Assembly: GCA_037447605.1 (NCBI GenBank)
Contig: CM074811.1
Location: 647,124-711,123, forward strand
Length of the DNA: 64,000 nucleotides
Direction of reading: 5' to 3'
DNA from: Zygnema circumcarinatum
Lineage: Eukaryota; Streptophyta; Zygnematophyceae; Zygnematales; Zygnemataceae
Shown here: positions 22,431-32,417 of the stretch, piece by piece
Position numbering within the stretch: the first letter of the stretch is position 1
Layout: the number at the start of each line of letters is the position of its first letter
Notes under the pieces: generated by a model
What the model was told of the DNA's origin: nothing
The model's input: only the letters and a program-made list of their open reading frames with translations
The model's database searches: none
Position numbers and translations under genes: made by a program

Positions 22431-25400
22431 TTAATCTTTCAAGGAGTACTTCTTCCCTGAAAAGGCTTGGAACTTGGGCTCGTCTTTCTGTGGCTCCACT
22501 TCTTTCCCTTTCTCTTTCTCCTTCACTGGGTCCTTGGGCTTCAACGACGACCCCCTTATGGAATCCTGGCACGCAAGATTAGGGCCCACCCAAGAAACAT
22601 GAAGCATGAGCAGGACCTGACAGAGCTACAACTTGAACACTGACAACAATAGTGAGAAGAGAGAAGAACCCTTCCGATCGGCTGACCGCAACTGAATTAG
22701 GGAGACAGGGACCCACCATAGCATACTCGCCTTCACCCTCTCCCCCCTGTACAGTAGCCCTTCCCCTCAGGACCACAGCACGACGTAGCCTAAAACTAAA
22801 AAACCACGATTTCGCATTACCTCCGTCTTCCTTTCTCTTCCTTTCTACTCTTCCTGCGACACTCCCGCTTCTACCTCACTATCTCTCTCTTTCTTCTCGA
22901 CTTCACTTCTCACCGCCGCTCCTTCTTTCAGCTCACCTGTGGTGCAGCATTCCCATTAACAGGTGCGGCATTCCCTCCAAACACAAGCTTTCCTGCCTTT
23001 GATTTGCTCCCTGTAGACCCGCTTGCAGGTATAGATGTTGCAGCTGCAGGTGCAGCTGGGACAGGTGCAGCAACAACTGGCGATCTCCCATTGGCCCCTG
23101 TCGATGAGGACACAGTCTGATCTGGAGATTCCAAAGGCCTGCCTGGCTTCCCATCCAGCCGCCTTCCTTTACCCACAAATGCTTGAAACTGCGGCTTTTC
23201 CGGTTCAGGCGCAGGTTCATCTGCAGCTGCAGCGTGCAAGGGCCCACGAAGAGGGATTCACTTTTGGAGCTTAAGGTATTTAGGGTTTTAATAGCATATG
23301 GTGATTTGGTTTAGGCCATTGTTGTTCATCCCTTTCTTATCAACGAACTCGTACATTAGGGTTCTGACGTTACATATCCACTTGAGTTCTTCTTAAAAAA
23401 AGCAGCATTTAGCGGAATCCCTCTCTCTCTCTCTCACTCTCTCTGCCTCACTATTCCTCTCTCAACGTCCTTCCTTTCCGTTTTTCACTTCACTTCCTCG
23501 CCGATTCCTCTCTCGCGCTCTCTCCGCTATTCTTACTCTCCCCTTGACTGTTCTTTCTTCTCTCGTTTTCCCTACAACGAGTACATACATACCTTGTTTA
23601 TTTGAAGGTCCTGCTGGAGCAGCTGTTGTTGTGGAAGCTGGTGGCGGCGGCCTCTCCGGCTCTTTATAGTCAAGTGGTGGAGCGAAATCCACTTCGCAAT
23701 CTGTTTCAATTATGGTTATTGCAGCTGAGGGTTTTGCCTCAACAATATCAATGTAATATTTTTTGTTGTTATAGGCCACCATGATATTGTCACCCACAGT
23801 CAAGCACGAAAAGTTTCGCAACGTTGTTTCCAGCCTGCATAGACAATGAAGAAATGCTCATTTTCCCAATGCAGGCGCAAGACGTCCACTCGTTGCTATA
23901 CCTGCGCAATCATAAAAGCGTTTCCACCAAAGCGGAAATGGATCCTAATGCTTTTTAAACAACGTTCAGAAGTACACTAAAAACATACTTGAGTCTCCCC
24001 ACCGTAAAGCCACTTCCTCATTTCTTAGTCTTACACTGCTTTCGGATTGGATATGTCGAGAAAGTCCTTTGTGTGAGGTTGTAGCTTCACATACGTCCCT
24101 TTAGGCAGTGTTGCGCTTTTCAGCCTCACCAGGTCGCCCTCTTGGAGCAAAAGATTTTGCATCATCTGCAGTTTAACAACTCGTCCGCTGTCATTAATTC
24201 CTAAATCGACTTTCTTTAGAATTTTGAAAAAAACCGCCTTTTCCTTTCTGCTCTTCCCTCTCTACTCGCAACCTTTCATTCCGCACGTCTCCTCCCCAAA
24301 CGTCAAGTGCTGCTACGTCAGCAGTGCATTAGTTTCCACATGTGAGAGAACGGGACCAACAAAGTGCCAGTACAAGTTAAACGCACCCAATAGGGCATGT
24401 AGATGAGGCCTTCGTCTGCTACAAACTCGAGAACTCCGCAATGTGAACTCCGGTTTGCGGCTGGATTTTGAACTTCAAAAAGCATTGGATAGTCAATGCG
24501 CAGGGATGCTGGCATTACAGTTGGCAACAAGAAATTCATCAGTTTTTCTATCTCTCTCTCTCTCTCTCTCTTTCTATCTATCTATCTATCTATCAGCACG
24601 TACACACGCGCACACACACCGCTTCACCCAGCAGCGACAACTGACATCAGTCACTTGAAACAAGTCCTCAGGGTCAGCCAGAAGTCTAAACAGCGTGTTA
24701 AATTACATACAAGCCTACTTTAGCATTACTGCCAGGAATAAGTAGCACGATCTTATCGACCAAAATTTAAGGGATTAAAAGTATAAGAAGCCAGCGGGAA
24801 CAGAGGAGACTCTCTCCCTGTGTTTTGGAGCTGACACCGACCATAAAACGAGGAGGAAATGCAGTGAGCCTTACCTAGCCGATCAAGCGCTGACGGAGGC
24901 ATAATCACTGCAGCCGCCCTCAGCAAAGTCTTGGATCAAACAGACAGTATTTTGACACTGAACTGTGCCTGAGTAGACCTATAAGGCTCCTCCAGACTTG
25001 ACTTAAATTAAGCCAATGATTGACACATACACTACTTAGGAGGGCGGGAGACGTCCCGCTCTCCTCTTGAGGGGGAGGGAGGGGAGGGAGAGGTGTAATA
25101 AGGTAACAACCAGGGACACGGGGAAAGGAGAAAATGAGAGAGACAGGGAGAGGGAGGGGGTTCTGAAGCAATTGAAAGTTACTTCTCAAAAAAGAAATGC
25201 GGCCAAGAACTAGAAGATAGAACAAAGATTTGCACTGAGGTTGTATCATGATCCTAGGTGAAGCTTTCAACGGCATCTTAGCAAGAAAAATGTCTGAGCC
25301 TGCTGATTGCTTTTCGTATTCACGTAAAAAGGGTGAAACAAGAGAAAATAAGTAGTACCTTTGTCTCCATTTTCCAAGTGAGGCTGCGGGAAAAACGAAA

Positions 25401-25617
25401 GCAAAAAGAATGGGAAGAAAGAGTCAGAATAACGGCTCAGTTGAAGCGCAGGAAAGTGCATTCTCAAAGAATTGGCAGCGTCTGTAGGATATGAGAAAAT
25501 ATTGATCACAAAAATAAGGCTTTCAGGGCGTACCTTGTCGATAAAGGAGACTGGATATACGTGGTAGTTCTGTTCAAACGTACCTCCTCCTCCAAAAGGG
25601 CCATACCCTTGAAAGAA
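22431..25617 (-). CDS. UFD1: UFD1, ubiquitin fusion degradation protein 1
   Basis: Adaptor that, with NPL4, recruits ubiquitinated proteins to the CDC48/p97 ATPase. Exons: 25617-25534, 25383-25359, 24907-24875, 24508-24387, 24165-24035, 23834-23593, 23226-22937, 22565-22431; all phases close, 353 aa. Order of motifs: [144 protein letters not shown], and the C-terminal [13 protein letters not shown]. The initiator exon was not found: the first exon lacks an in-frame ATG and starts at an acceptor, so an upstream exon supplying little more than Met is expected. Two exons are tiny (25 and 33 bases). Introns carry CT-rich tracts. Confidence 0.95.
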
Positions 25618-26787
25618 CTGCAAACAATTGAAAGCAAGCAAACAAATTAACAAAAGTATAATTCGAGAGCGCCAAGAGCTTACAATTCAGACGATATCTC
25701 CAACATCATGAAGAAAGGTCTTTCGTGCAGGAGTCATCTTTTGGTCCCTCTGATAACATTCCAGGTTGCAGAGCAAAGCATCTTCAAAACAGTCATCCGG
25801 ACATCTCCAGTTGATCGACTGATAACGTGAGCAATCAGGAACGGAGCTCAGACCATTTCTGTCTCTGCTTGACGCCGTTCCAAACACAAAGCTGCTGAAT
25901 GAATTCACTCTCTGCACAAGCTGAGGAGAGATTCAATAATTTGGAGATTATTAGGTGAAAGAAAACAACGAAATCAGCAGTTGCTTCAACATTCCGCCGT
26001 CATGTCCAGAAAAAAAGAAGCTGTTATGTGAATTTGTGCAGTTGACGCCATGGCTTTGAGAACACTATGGGGAAGCTTCAAGGTGGAGGGTGGAGCTCAA
26101 CTGTTCCATGACACCTGATTAGAAAAATCTAGTTGCAGTTTCGCCGTCACACCGCGACGCATGGAACAGGATCGCGACATTTTTAGACGAGAACCGCGCG
26201 ACGGCTGAACATGGAACTGCGTCGTATCGTACAGTTTGCAATTCCGTCATATGGAACACTTTTGTCCGCTGGCACCAGCGAGAAGAGAGAGCGAAGAGTG
26301 AGAGGGCGGAGACAGAGGAGAGCGAAGAGAGAGAGATGACAGCGGAGAGAGAGAAGAGAGTGGAGAGAGAGCGAGAGGCGAGAGCTGAGAGAGAGAGACG
26401 AGAGCGGAGTGAGAGAGAAAAGAGAGGAGAGAGCGAGAAGAGCGAGAGGAGAAAAGAGAGCGGCAAGAGGAGAATGGTCGTGAAGTCGACATTTTTATTT
26501 TATTTTATATCTTAGTTTTCCTGTTCTGTGAAAAGTCTATTTTCAAATGACTCGCTATGCCAAAGAAAATTGTAGTCGTAGGCTCTTTCGGTTTCAGATT
26601 TGGTTTTAGTTTCTCAATTTGGTGTCTGTGGGTAGTTTTCTTCAGTTTTTTTCTCTTTTTCCTTTGTTTTTCTTTAGAGCATGGTGTTCCATGAGTNNNN
26701 NNNNNNCCCCCCCCCCCCCCCCCCACAAAGAAACCACATAGAAACACCCTCGCCTCCCTCACATCCACTGTAGAAACCTTCTCCATT
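25618..26787. other. Between BCD1 and UFD1: UFD1 5' region, GA tract, assembly gap
   Basis: Minus-strand 25917-25687 is open for 76 codons after a CAG acceptor and ends just before GTAAGC (25681-25676); the frame stops before the donor, so it is more likely UFD1 5' UTR than coding. 26275-26470 is GA-rich. 26697-26706 is ten Ns followed by a C run to about 26724. Confidence 0.55.
26697..26706. other. Assembly gap (10 N)
   Basis: Ten Ns directly preceding an 18-base C homopolymer; the gap probably reflects sequencing failure in the homopolymer. It lies 82 bases past the BCD1 stop, so no coding sequence is lost. Confidence 0.98.
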
Positions 26788-28475
26788 TCAAACGCCCTCC
26801 TTTGGAGTTTCACTCTCCTCCAAAATCTCCTCCTCCCTAAACCATTTCCCATCCCCAAGAGGACCGCCCTCTGTGCCTTCAACCGCACGCATTTCTGCAC
26901 ACCTCTCCCTCTCAGGTTCCAAAGGAGCCTCCTTTTCACATAGAGGAAAAGCCGCCGCCTCCGATGGAAGCGCCACATGTATTACAGGAAACTCAATCAC
27001 TACTCGGCCTCGTAATTGGGACTTCAACGCGGCAGAAGCCTTCAACTCAATGTACTTCACAGCATTTGCCTGCAGTCGCACTAAAAATAGCCGTGTCACT
27101 GATCTACTTTCCACATGCATCTGGCATGCATGCCATACATAAGAAAATGTGAAGCTGCCCTCTGCTGACTATCCTCTCCCCCCCAGCAACAGAAGCAAGA
27201 CGTAACTTCAGGATTGGTGTCACATACCCGGCAAGGTTGCTTTTTAAAAAATAGTCGAAGTTGGTTGGGCCCAGCTTCCACGTAGGGAATGATCGTCCTT
27301 CTGCCCTTTGCCTGTTCAGCATCCAAATGCTTCTGCAGGACACTGCCAAAGGTTTCATTTTCGTTCATTCTGTAACAAAGACAAAACAAACAATGAAGAG
27401 ATTCAAAAGCGTGTAGCAGCTTGAAGGCTCAATGAAGGCCTAGAACTCCTCCCTACCAGCTAGTATCACAGCAGTTGTGTTTTAGTTCTGTTTACTTCAG
27501 TTTGAGACCAACAAAGGCACAATAAGCATTTTTCTTGTGTTGTTCTCCGTCTCTCCTTCCTCCTCATTCTGGACTGTCGAGTAAAATCGCACGTCAAGTT
27601 CCTCCCTCTCCAATCGTTTCCTTCAACTCTTCCCTCCCCTCCTCTACCGCGTCCTCTTCACCTCCACCTCCCGGAGGTTGTCTCTCCTCTCTTCCTATTT
27701 CTTCGTCATACCTTGCAGTGACGAGCATCAGGTCAGCGCCCGGAAACTGCCACTCCACTCTCCAAAAGATGCAACGACGCCTGCACATCCTCCATGATAT
27801 AAAAAGATTCATAAAGAATGAACGTTTAGAATAATTGGTGGAAAGGGGAAGCTGCAAGCTGCGTAGTTAAAATCCCTTCTTTCCGTTGATATCCTAGAGT
27901 ATGGCCAGCATGTCAACAGATAATGAGAATTGCAGAATATACCTTCGGTCGTACAGGCTTGTGTTTTCATTTCTGCGCGTCATTCCTTTAGCAAGGTACA
28001 AAAGAGTTGTGCCTCTATTTGACGCCTGTTTGCGGAGCGCTTCTAGGGGTTGAGGTATACGGTATTGCACCGATACTCCAACCTCGGCCCGAAGCTTTTT
28101 GGCAGCATCACTCTCCTTTAGGGACTCCTCCAGAAAGTGGTAATCTGCCACTCAAAGGAGGATAACAATAACAAACTAAAAATCACATGAAGTAGAATTA
28201 TCCAAAGGTAATTAATATCCTAGCGTATGGCCAACATGTCAACAGATTATGAGGTAAGCAGATGATTGAAAGGATCTCTTCAGTTAAGAAGGTGCTTTAA
28301 AACTTTAAAGGTAGATAAAACAGCTTGGCTAAACGGATGCACAAAGATAATTAGTAAGTCGAATTCTAGTCGGTCGAAAGACTTTACAAAAGCTAAGCCG
28401 ATTCTTCAATGACTGCCGATTCTGTAAAGTTGACTGCTACTCATAGTCCTTCCAAGTTTGAAATGATAACTCTCT

Positions 28476-28548
<73 letters not shown>

Positions 28549-29027
28549 CGTTTTATAACTCGGTCAAACCTTGTCGGACATTCTGCAACTTTCCTCTGCC
28601 CACCCGTGCAGCTTCAACATCATTCAGGCGCATTTACTCACTCGCCCTGCATCGCGGACAAATATGACTCAACCACAAGATTCATACTGGAGCAGGTTGA
28701 TGCAAACATCGCAATCACTTTCTTACCAGACAGGAGATGATTGTCTGTGAATTCCTTGAGTGGGACGAACTCTGTCCTATTCCTTTTCCCCGTGCAGCCT
28801 GTGTCCTCCTTGTGATCTTTCACACACCGCAGGCAGCATGTCTGCACGCCGCATGCAGGGCACCGATACTTCCATGGCTTTTCTCTACACTGGCAACAGA
28901 TTATAGCTCCTGTTCCTGTTTCATTTGCCATAGTCATCCGGGAAGCGCTCTGCATTCCTGAACCTATCGACTGCGCATTATCTGCTGATGAGTCACAGGC
29001 AGCCGTAGGACTCTCTTCAATAGACAT
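26788..29027 (-). CDS. BCD1: BCD1-like HIT zinc-finger protein (box C/D snoRNP assembly)
   Basis: Factor needed for box C/D snoRNA accumulation (yeast Bcd1, human ZNHIT6). Exons: 29027-28727, 28144-27943, 27780-27712, 27369-27228, 27069-26788; phases close, 331 aa. The zf-HIT domain lies near residues 40-75: CCQCREKPWKYRCPACGV, then CCLRCVKDHKEDTGCTGK, followed by the signature NRTEFVPLKEFTDNHLLS. The BCD1 core continues with DYHFLEESLKESDAAKK, GTTLLYLAKGMTRRNENTS, CIFWRVEWQFPGADL, NETFGSVLQKHL, and a C-terminal GRVVIEFPVIHVALP. The chosen start (ATG TCT ATT GAA) is the first ATG in frame; the frame continues upstream without another ATG. The promoter is shared with YCF20 on the other strand. 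Confidence 0.93.
28487..28546. repeat. (TC)n microsatellite
   Basis: About 60 bases of uninterrupted TC in BCD1 intron 1, preceded by a 10-base C run. On the BCD1 sense strand this one is purine-rich. Confidence 0.9.
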
Positions 29028-29258
29028 CGCTCCAAAGTTCAAACCAGGGAAGGTGATGCCAATCACGCAGGAGAGTCGATATGATGCAGGAGAGGAAAGC
29101 AGATAAGCGATTCAAGAGTAACGATATCAACGCATTGTTTTTTTCTTTGAAACAAAAGAAACGTGAATTGTATATGAAAAGTCTCTCGCCTCGGCAAGCG
29201 AGAATGAAGTCTATCGTTTGAATCGCGCCACTTCTTACGGCAGCTTTTTGTCACTCTT
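29028..29258. promoter_or_regulatory. Shared bidirectional promoter of BCD1 and YCF20
   Basis: The 231 bases between the divergent start codons must hold both core promoters and 5' UTRs. Visible items: TCTCGC/GCGAGA hairpin (about 29187-29206), TTGAATCGCGCC (E2F-like) near 29218-29229, and an A/T run at 29138-29160. Which of these act is inference. Confidence 0.6.
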
Positions 29259-29831
29259 ATGAGCACAACCATGGCCATGGCTGCACAGTTGTCACCGAAT
29301 AGCGGATTTGTTCGCTGCCAGTCTCATTATTCAAGAAGCTTCCCTTCTTGTCCTCCATACTTGGCTGCAAAATGCTCATGCTTCTCGTCATCCTCTACGG
29401 CTCTTAACCCTAATTTGTCCTTGAGAAATTCCAAGTTTCTGTCAAGACCTTCTATCCGTCCCCTCCCTGCAAGGAAAGGCATTATAGCACGGCTAGGAAG
29501 CCAAGGGAGGAGGAGAATCCGTTTGGCAGAAGTTATAGCATCTGTTCCAGAACGTTTGAAAGCGTACTTTGAACTGCCTTTCCGGCGCCCTCTCTTTGGA
29601 GGCATAGCCCTATTTGGAGGATTTTATGTAGCACAAACAATTTCTCTTTCTTTTGGAGCTTTAGGAGTGAATGATGTTGTTGCTGCAGCTCTCTGTGTGC
29701 TCTTCACGGAGTACATTACTCGGTTTTATCACACACGGGCGAAACCGACCTTTTCCATAGCCCTTCTAAATGTCTTTAAAATGGGATTCACATACGGATT
29801 GTTCATCGATGCGTTCAAGCTTGCCAGCTGA
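29259..29831 (+). CDS. YCF20: Ycf20-like chloroplast membrane protein
   Basis: Nuclear homologue of the plastid/cyanobacterial ycf20 family, whose plant members are thylakoid proteins linked to non-photochemical quenching. Single exon, 190 aa. Residues 1 to about 70 are Ser/Pro/Arg-rich without acidic residues, consistent with a transit peptide. The conserved part begins after IRLAEVIASVPERLKAYF: FRRPLFGGIALFGGFYVAQT, then a hydrophobic segment around GVNDVVAAALCVLF, TEYITRFYH, and a last helix LLNVFKMGFTYGLFIDAFKL, which is the family's C-terminal motif. Two further in-frame ATGs (codons 5 and 7) could start translation. It is the only intronless confident gene in the window. Confidence 0.93.
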   Translation: MSTTMAMAAQLSPNSGFVRCQSHYSRSFPSCPPYLAAKCSCFSSSSTALNPNLSLRNSKFLSRPSIRPLPARKGIIARLGSQGRRRIRLAEVIASVPERLKAYFELPFRRPLFGGIALFGGFYVAQTISLSFGALGVNDVVAAALCVLFTEYITRFYHTRAKPTFSIALLNVFKMGFTYGLFIDAFKLAS

Positions 29832-31009
29832 CCGATCATTGCTTCCAACAACGCGAAAGTCATTTTCTGGTCATCATTTGCAACAGTTTGCAGGTATGCA
29901 GAATACTGTTTTTAAAGAGCATTTTCTTTTTTGTTGTTTCTTCCCGTCGTGAATCGCCGGAGGAACGTTTGTAGAGGGGATACTGTCAAAGCAATTGATT
30001 GGAATAATTGAGTGATATCTGAAGTTCAATGTCTTCAAAGTGGTGAAAAAGACCTGAGGGTGAAATACAAAACGAACTCGTGGTATGAAAATAAGGCTCT
30101 TTTTGTATGAGGAGAAGTGTCTTTAATCATATCAAGGAAATAGCTTTTCAAGAGTGAAAACATGAACTGGCATTGCCGACAAGAAGCCAACAGATTGACT
30201 TGGGTTTTGCAGTGGTGTTGCTGGAGAGGGTAGCTTCATCATTGTATGGAAGATCTTAGCAATAGTTTATCCTGTCTCTTTTGTGCAGGAGCGCACTAGA
30301 CGAAGGAAAGATTGGCAATTTTCTGAAGATGTCGCGGAGGACCGAGGGGATATATAACCCTACTATTGTAGTGCATAAAGTTAGAACTAAACTGGTTTCT
30401 GTAAGTGATTTGATCTTGGTTCTCTCGAAATCCAACAGCACCGTAGTTCTATTCAGAGTCTCGATCATCGCTTATACATTATCACTCTTTGTCCTTGAAG
30501 TTTTATGTAGTCCATGTGAAACCACTTTTTGACCTAATGAGCTGCAACTCACTCCATTAGCGGCATAAGCGCAAATTGCCTTAGGAGCTTTCCCTCTATA
30601 CGAAGGTTTATATTTTCTCTGAGCCTTCGGTGAGCCCTTGGTGATTCGCCTTTTGAGCTTTTTTAGAAGATTTAGCTGAGTGCTGACCCTTGGGTGGTTC
30701 TGGAGCTGCAGTTGTGCTTTGGACCCAACGATTTTAACTTTTTACTTCGAGTCCAGAACCATTCGAGAATGTCCCGATAGTTATGGCCTATTTTCTTGGA
30801 CATGCGTAGACAACGTGGACAAATGCAATGCAGTATTTGTTTGCATTGCGGGAGCCACTGCATTTAAAATGAGCGCATTTTTTTTTGACGAAACGACGAA
30901 CGTATACATGATGCCAGTCAGGAGATGTGTTCGCATAATGAGCCCAGTACTTTTTCTTAATATGACAGACACACTTGAGACTTGAAACTTCAGATGTTTG
31001 CAGCCGCCT
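29832..31009. other. YCF20 3' flank, no gene seen
   Basis: AT-richer sequence with scattered short frames; none shows a known motif. The first TGTAA is far downstream (about 30400), so the YCF20 poly(A) site is not identified. Confidence 0.5.
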
Positions 31010-31150
31010 TAATGAGGGAAGGACGGGATGGGGGAAGGGAGGGGAAGGAGGGAAGGTAGGGAGGGGAGGGGACGGCGAGTGGAAGGGAGGGAAGGCGAGT
31101 TAGGGGAGTTGAAGGAGGAAGGGGAGGCGGGGAGGGAGGGGAGGGACGTC
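31010..31150. repeat. G-rich GGGAGGGAA tract
   Basis: Degenerate purine repeat of GGGAGGGAAGG type, plus-strand G-rich, with G-quadruplex potential. Confidence 0.85.
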
Positions 31151-31462
31151 GTTCTCTTTCTTCACTCCCTCTCATGTGTGACTTAGTCTCTTGCTCATTT
31201 CTTCCAATTCTTGTGCTGCCTTCAATCTCTTAATCTGCATAAGCTCCAAAACAACTTGCGACCTTATCTTCGAAGTGCCTGCCACCTTTTGCCCGTCTAA
31301 CTTCACCAGCTCACGCCTGTGCTCTACCTTCCAAAGCTGCCTCCTGCTCGACCCCTCTCCATTTTTTTCTCTTATTCACTTTTCCATCTCTCCCTCCCCT
31401 AATTGTCCGGCTCTTCTCCTCTCCTTTTCCAATCATATAAGCCCAGACATAGGGGAAACTTT

Positions 31463-31609
31463 CATTGAACTCGCGATGGCGAGGCCGTCAAATGTACATG
31501 GACTAAAGCAAAATGTGGAACCACGAAGGACTGGTCGCAAAGGACCGAAACACAATAAAACGAAGCTAGGAGCGGAAAACTACGCCTAGGCGCAACAACG
31601 CAGCCCTAG
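31463..31609 (+). repeat. Dispersed short repeat, copy 3 (long form)
   Basis: Reads CATTGAACTCGCGATGGCGA, GGCCGTCAAATGTACATGGA, then GGAACCACGAAGGACTGGTC, and GGAGCGGAAAACTACG, CAACAACGCAGCCCTA. Block order and spacing match copy 1 on the opposite strand at 9828-9979. Confidence 0.85.
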
Positions 31610-32417
31610 AAGCAGCCGCGAAGGTCACCGATATGAGGCACGGCCAGTCATAGTACTACGGTACGTTCCTGGGAGGTCCCACTTTCCAGTCCCAGTACGG
31701 TACTGGACAGTCTGCACTCTGCACTGCAGTCAGCCAGGCAATGTTACGGAATGGTACAGTACAGTGGGTCCGTACGCTTTCAGTCGACCCGGTTCTGGTC
31801 CCTGCGGGCCTCCTGCCGCCTGCCGCGACTCGCCGCGGCGCAAGGGCGGCCCGGCATTTCTATTGGTCGTGAAGGTAACGGCCGTCCGTTAATAGTAACT
31901 AGACGTACAGCCTAGAGAACCGTAATGACGCACAATGACGCAGTGCGCCGCTACAATGACGTCATCGGTTTGTCGTCACCTCCGTCCCGTGAGCATAACG
32001 CTACGGCCTCTGCGGCTCCGCCTCTCCGGGTTTTGCGGAGGGCCACGTGGCACCTTCCACGTCTCTGGGGACAACTCCAAGTCGGACTCAGAGCCAATAT
32101 AATCGTATATCCAATGGGGATGAGCCACGTGTACAATTTCGTACACGTGGTGCGTCCCCATTGGATGACGCCAGTCCGCAGTGCGCCATGTGGTCCTTGT
32201 GCCGTACACATCTCATTTGCCTCCCTCTCCTCTCCCTCTCCACTTCTCCCTCTCGCCCGCTCACTCTCTCGCTCTTTCTCTCTCTCTCTCACTCTCTCAC
32301 TCTCTCACTCTCTCACTCTCGGGCAGGGAGAACCAGGTTTCAGGCTGCTGTAGAAGAAGGAGAGAAAGAAGGATAGAGGAAAAGAGAGAGGGAGACATAG
32401 AGGGAGAGAGGGAGAGG
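31610..32417. promoter_or_regulatory. XDH upstream region with bZIP/bHLH-type sites
   Basis: Between the repeat and the XDH start. 31660-31780 is dense in GTAC. Two TGACGCA half-sites (about 31925-31942) precede a perfect TGACGTCA (31957-31964). A GGCCACGTGGCA box is at about 32042, and the palindromic element 32111-32164 follows. From about 32220 to 32325 is a CT-rich stretch that is probably core promoter or 5' UTR. Function is inferred from motif type only. Confidence 0.5.
32111..32164. promoter_or_regulatory. 54-bp palindrome with paired CCAAT and G-boxes
   Basis: Two 24-base arms around a 6-base spacer (AATTTC). Each arm holds CCAATGGGGA, then CCACGTGTAC; the arms match at 21 of 24 positions. 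It therefore presents two CACGTG boxes and two CCAAT boxes in mirror symmetry, 254 bases upstream of the XDH ATG. It may be a dimer-binding promoter element or the remnant of a small inverted-repeat insertion. Confidence 0.75.

Noticed and set aside
25687-25917. 76-codon frame upstream of UFD1
   Set aside because: It stops before the donor and cannot join exon 25617-25534 in frame; treated as 5' UTR or chance.
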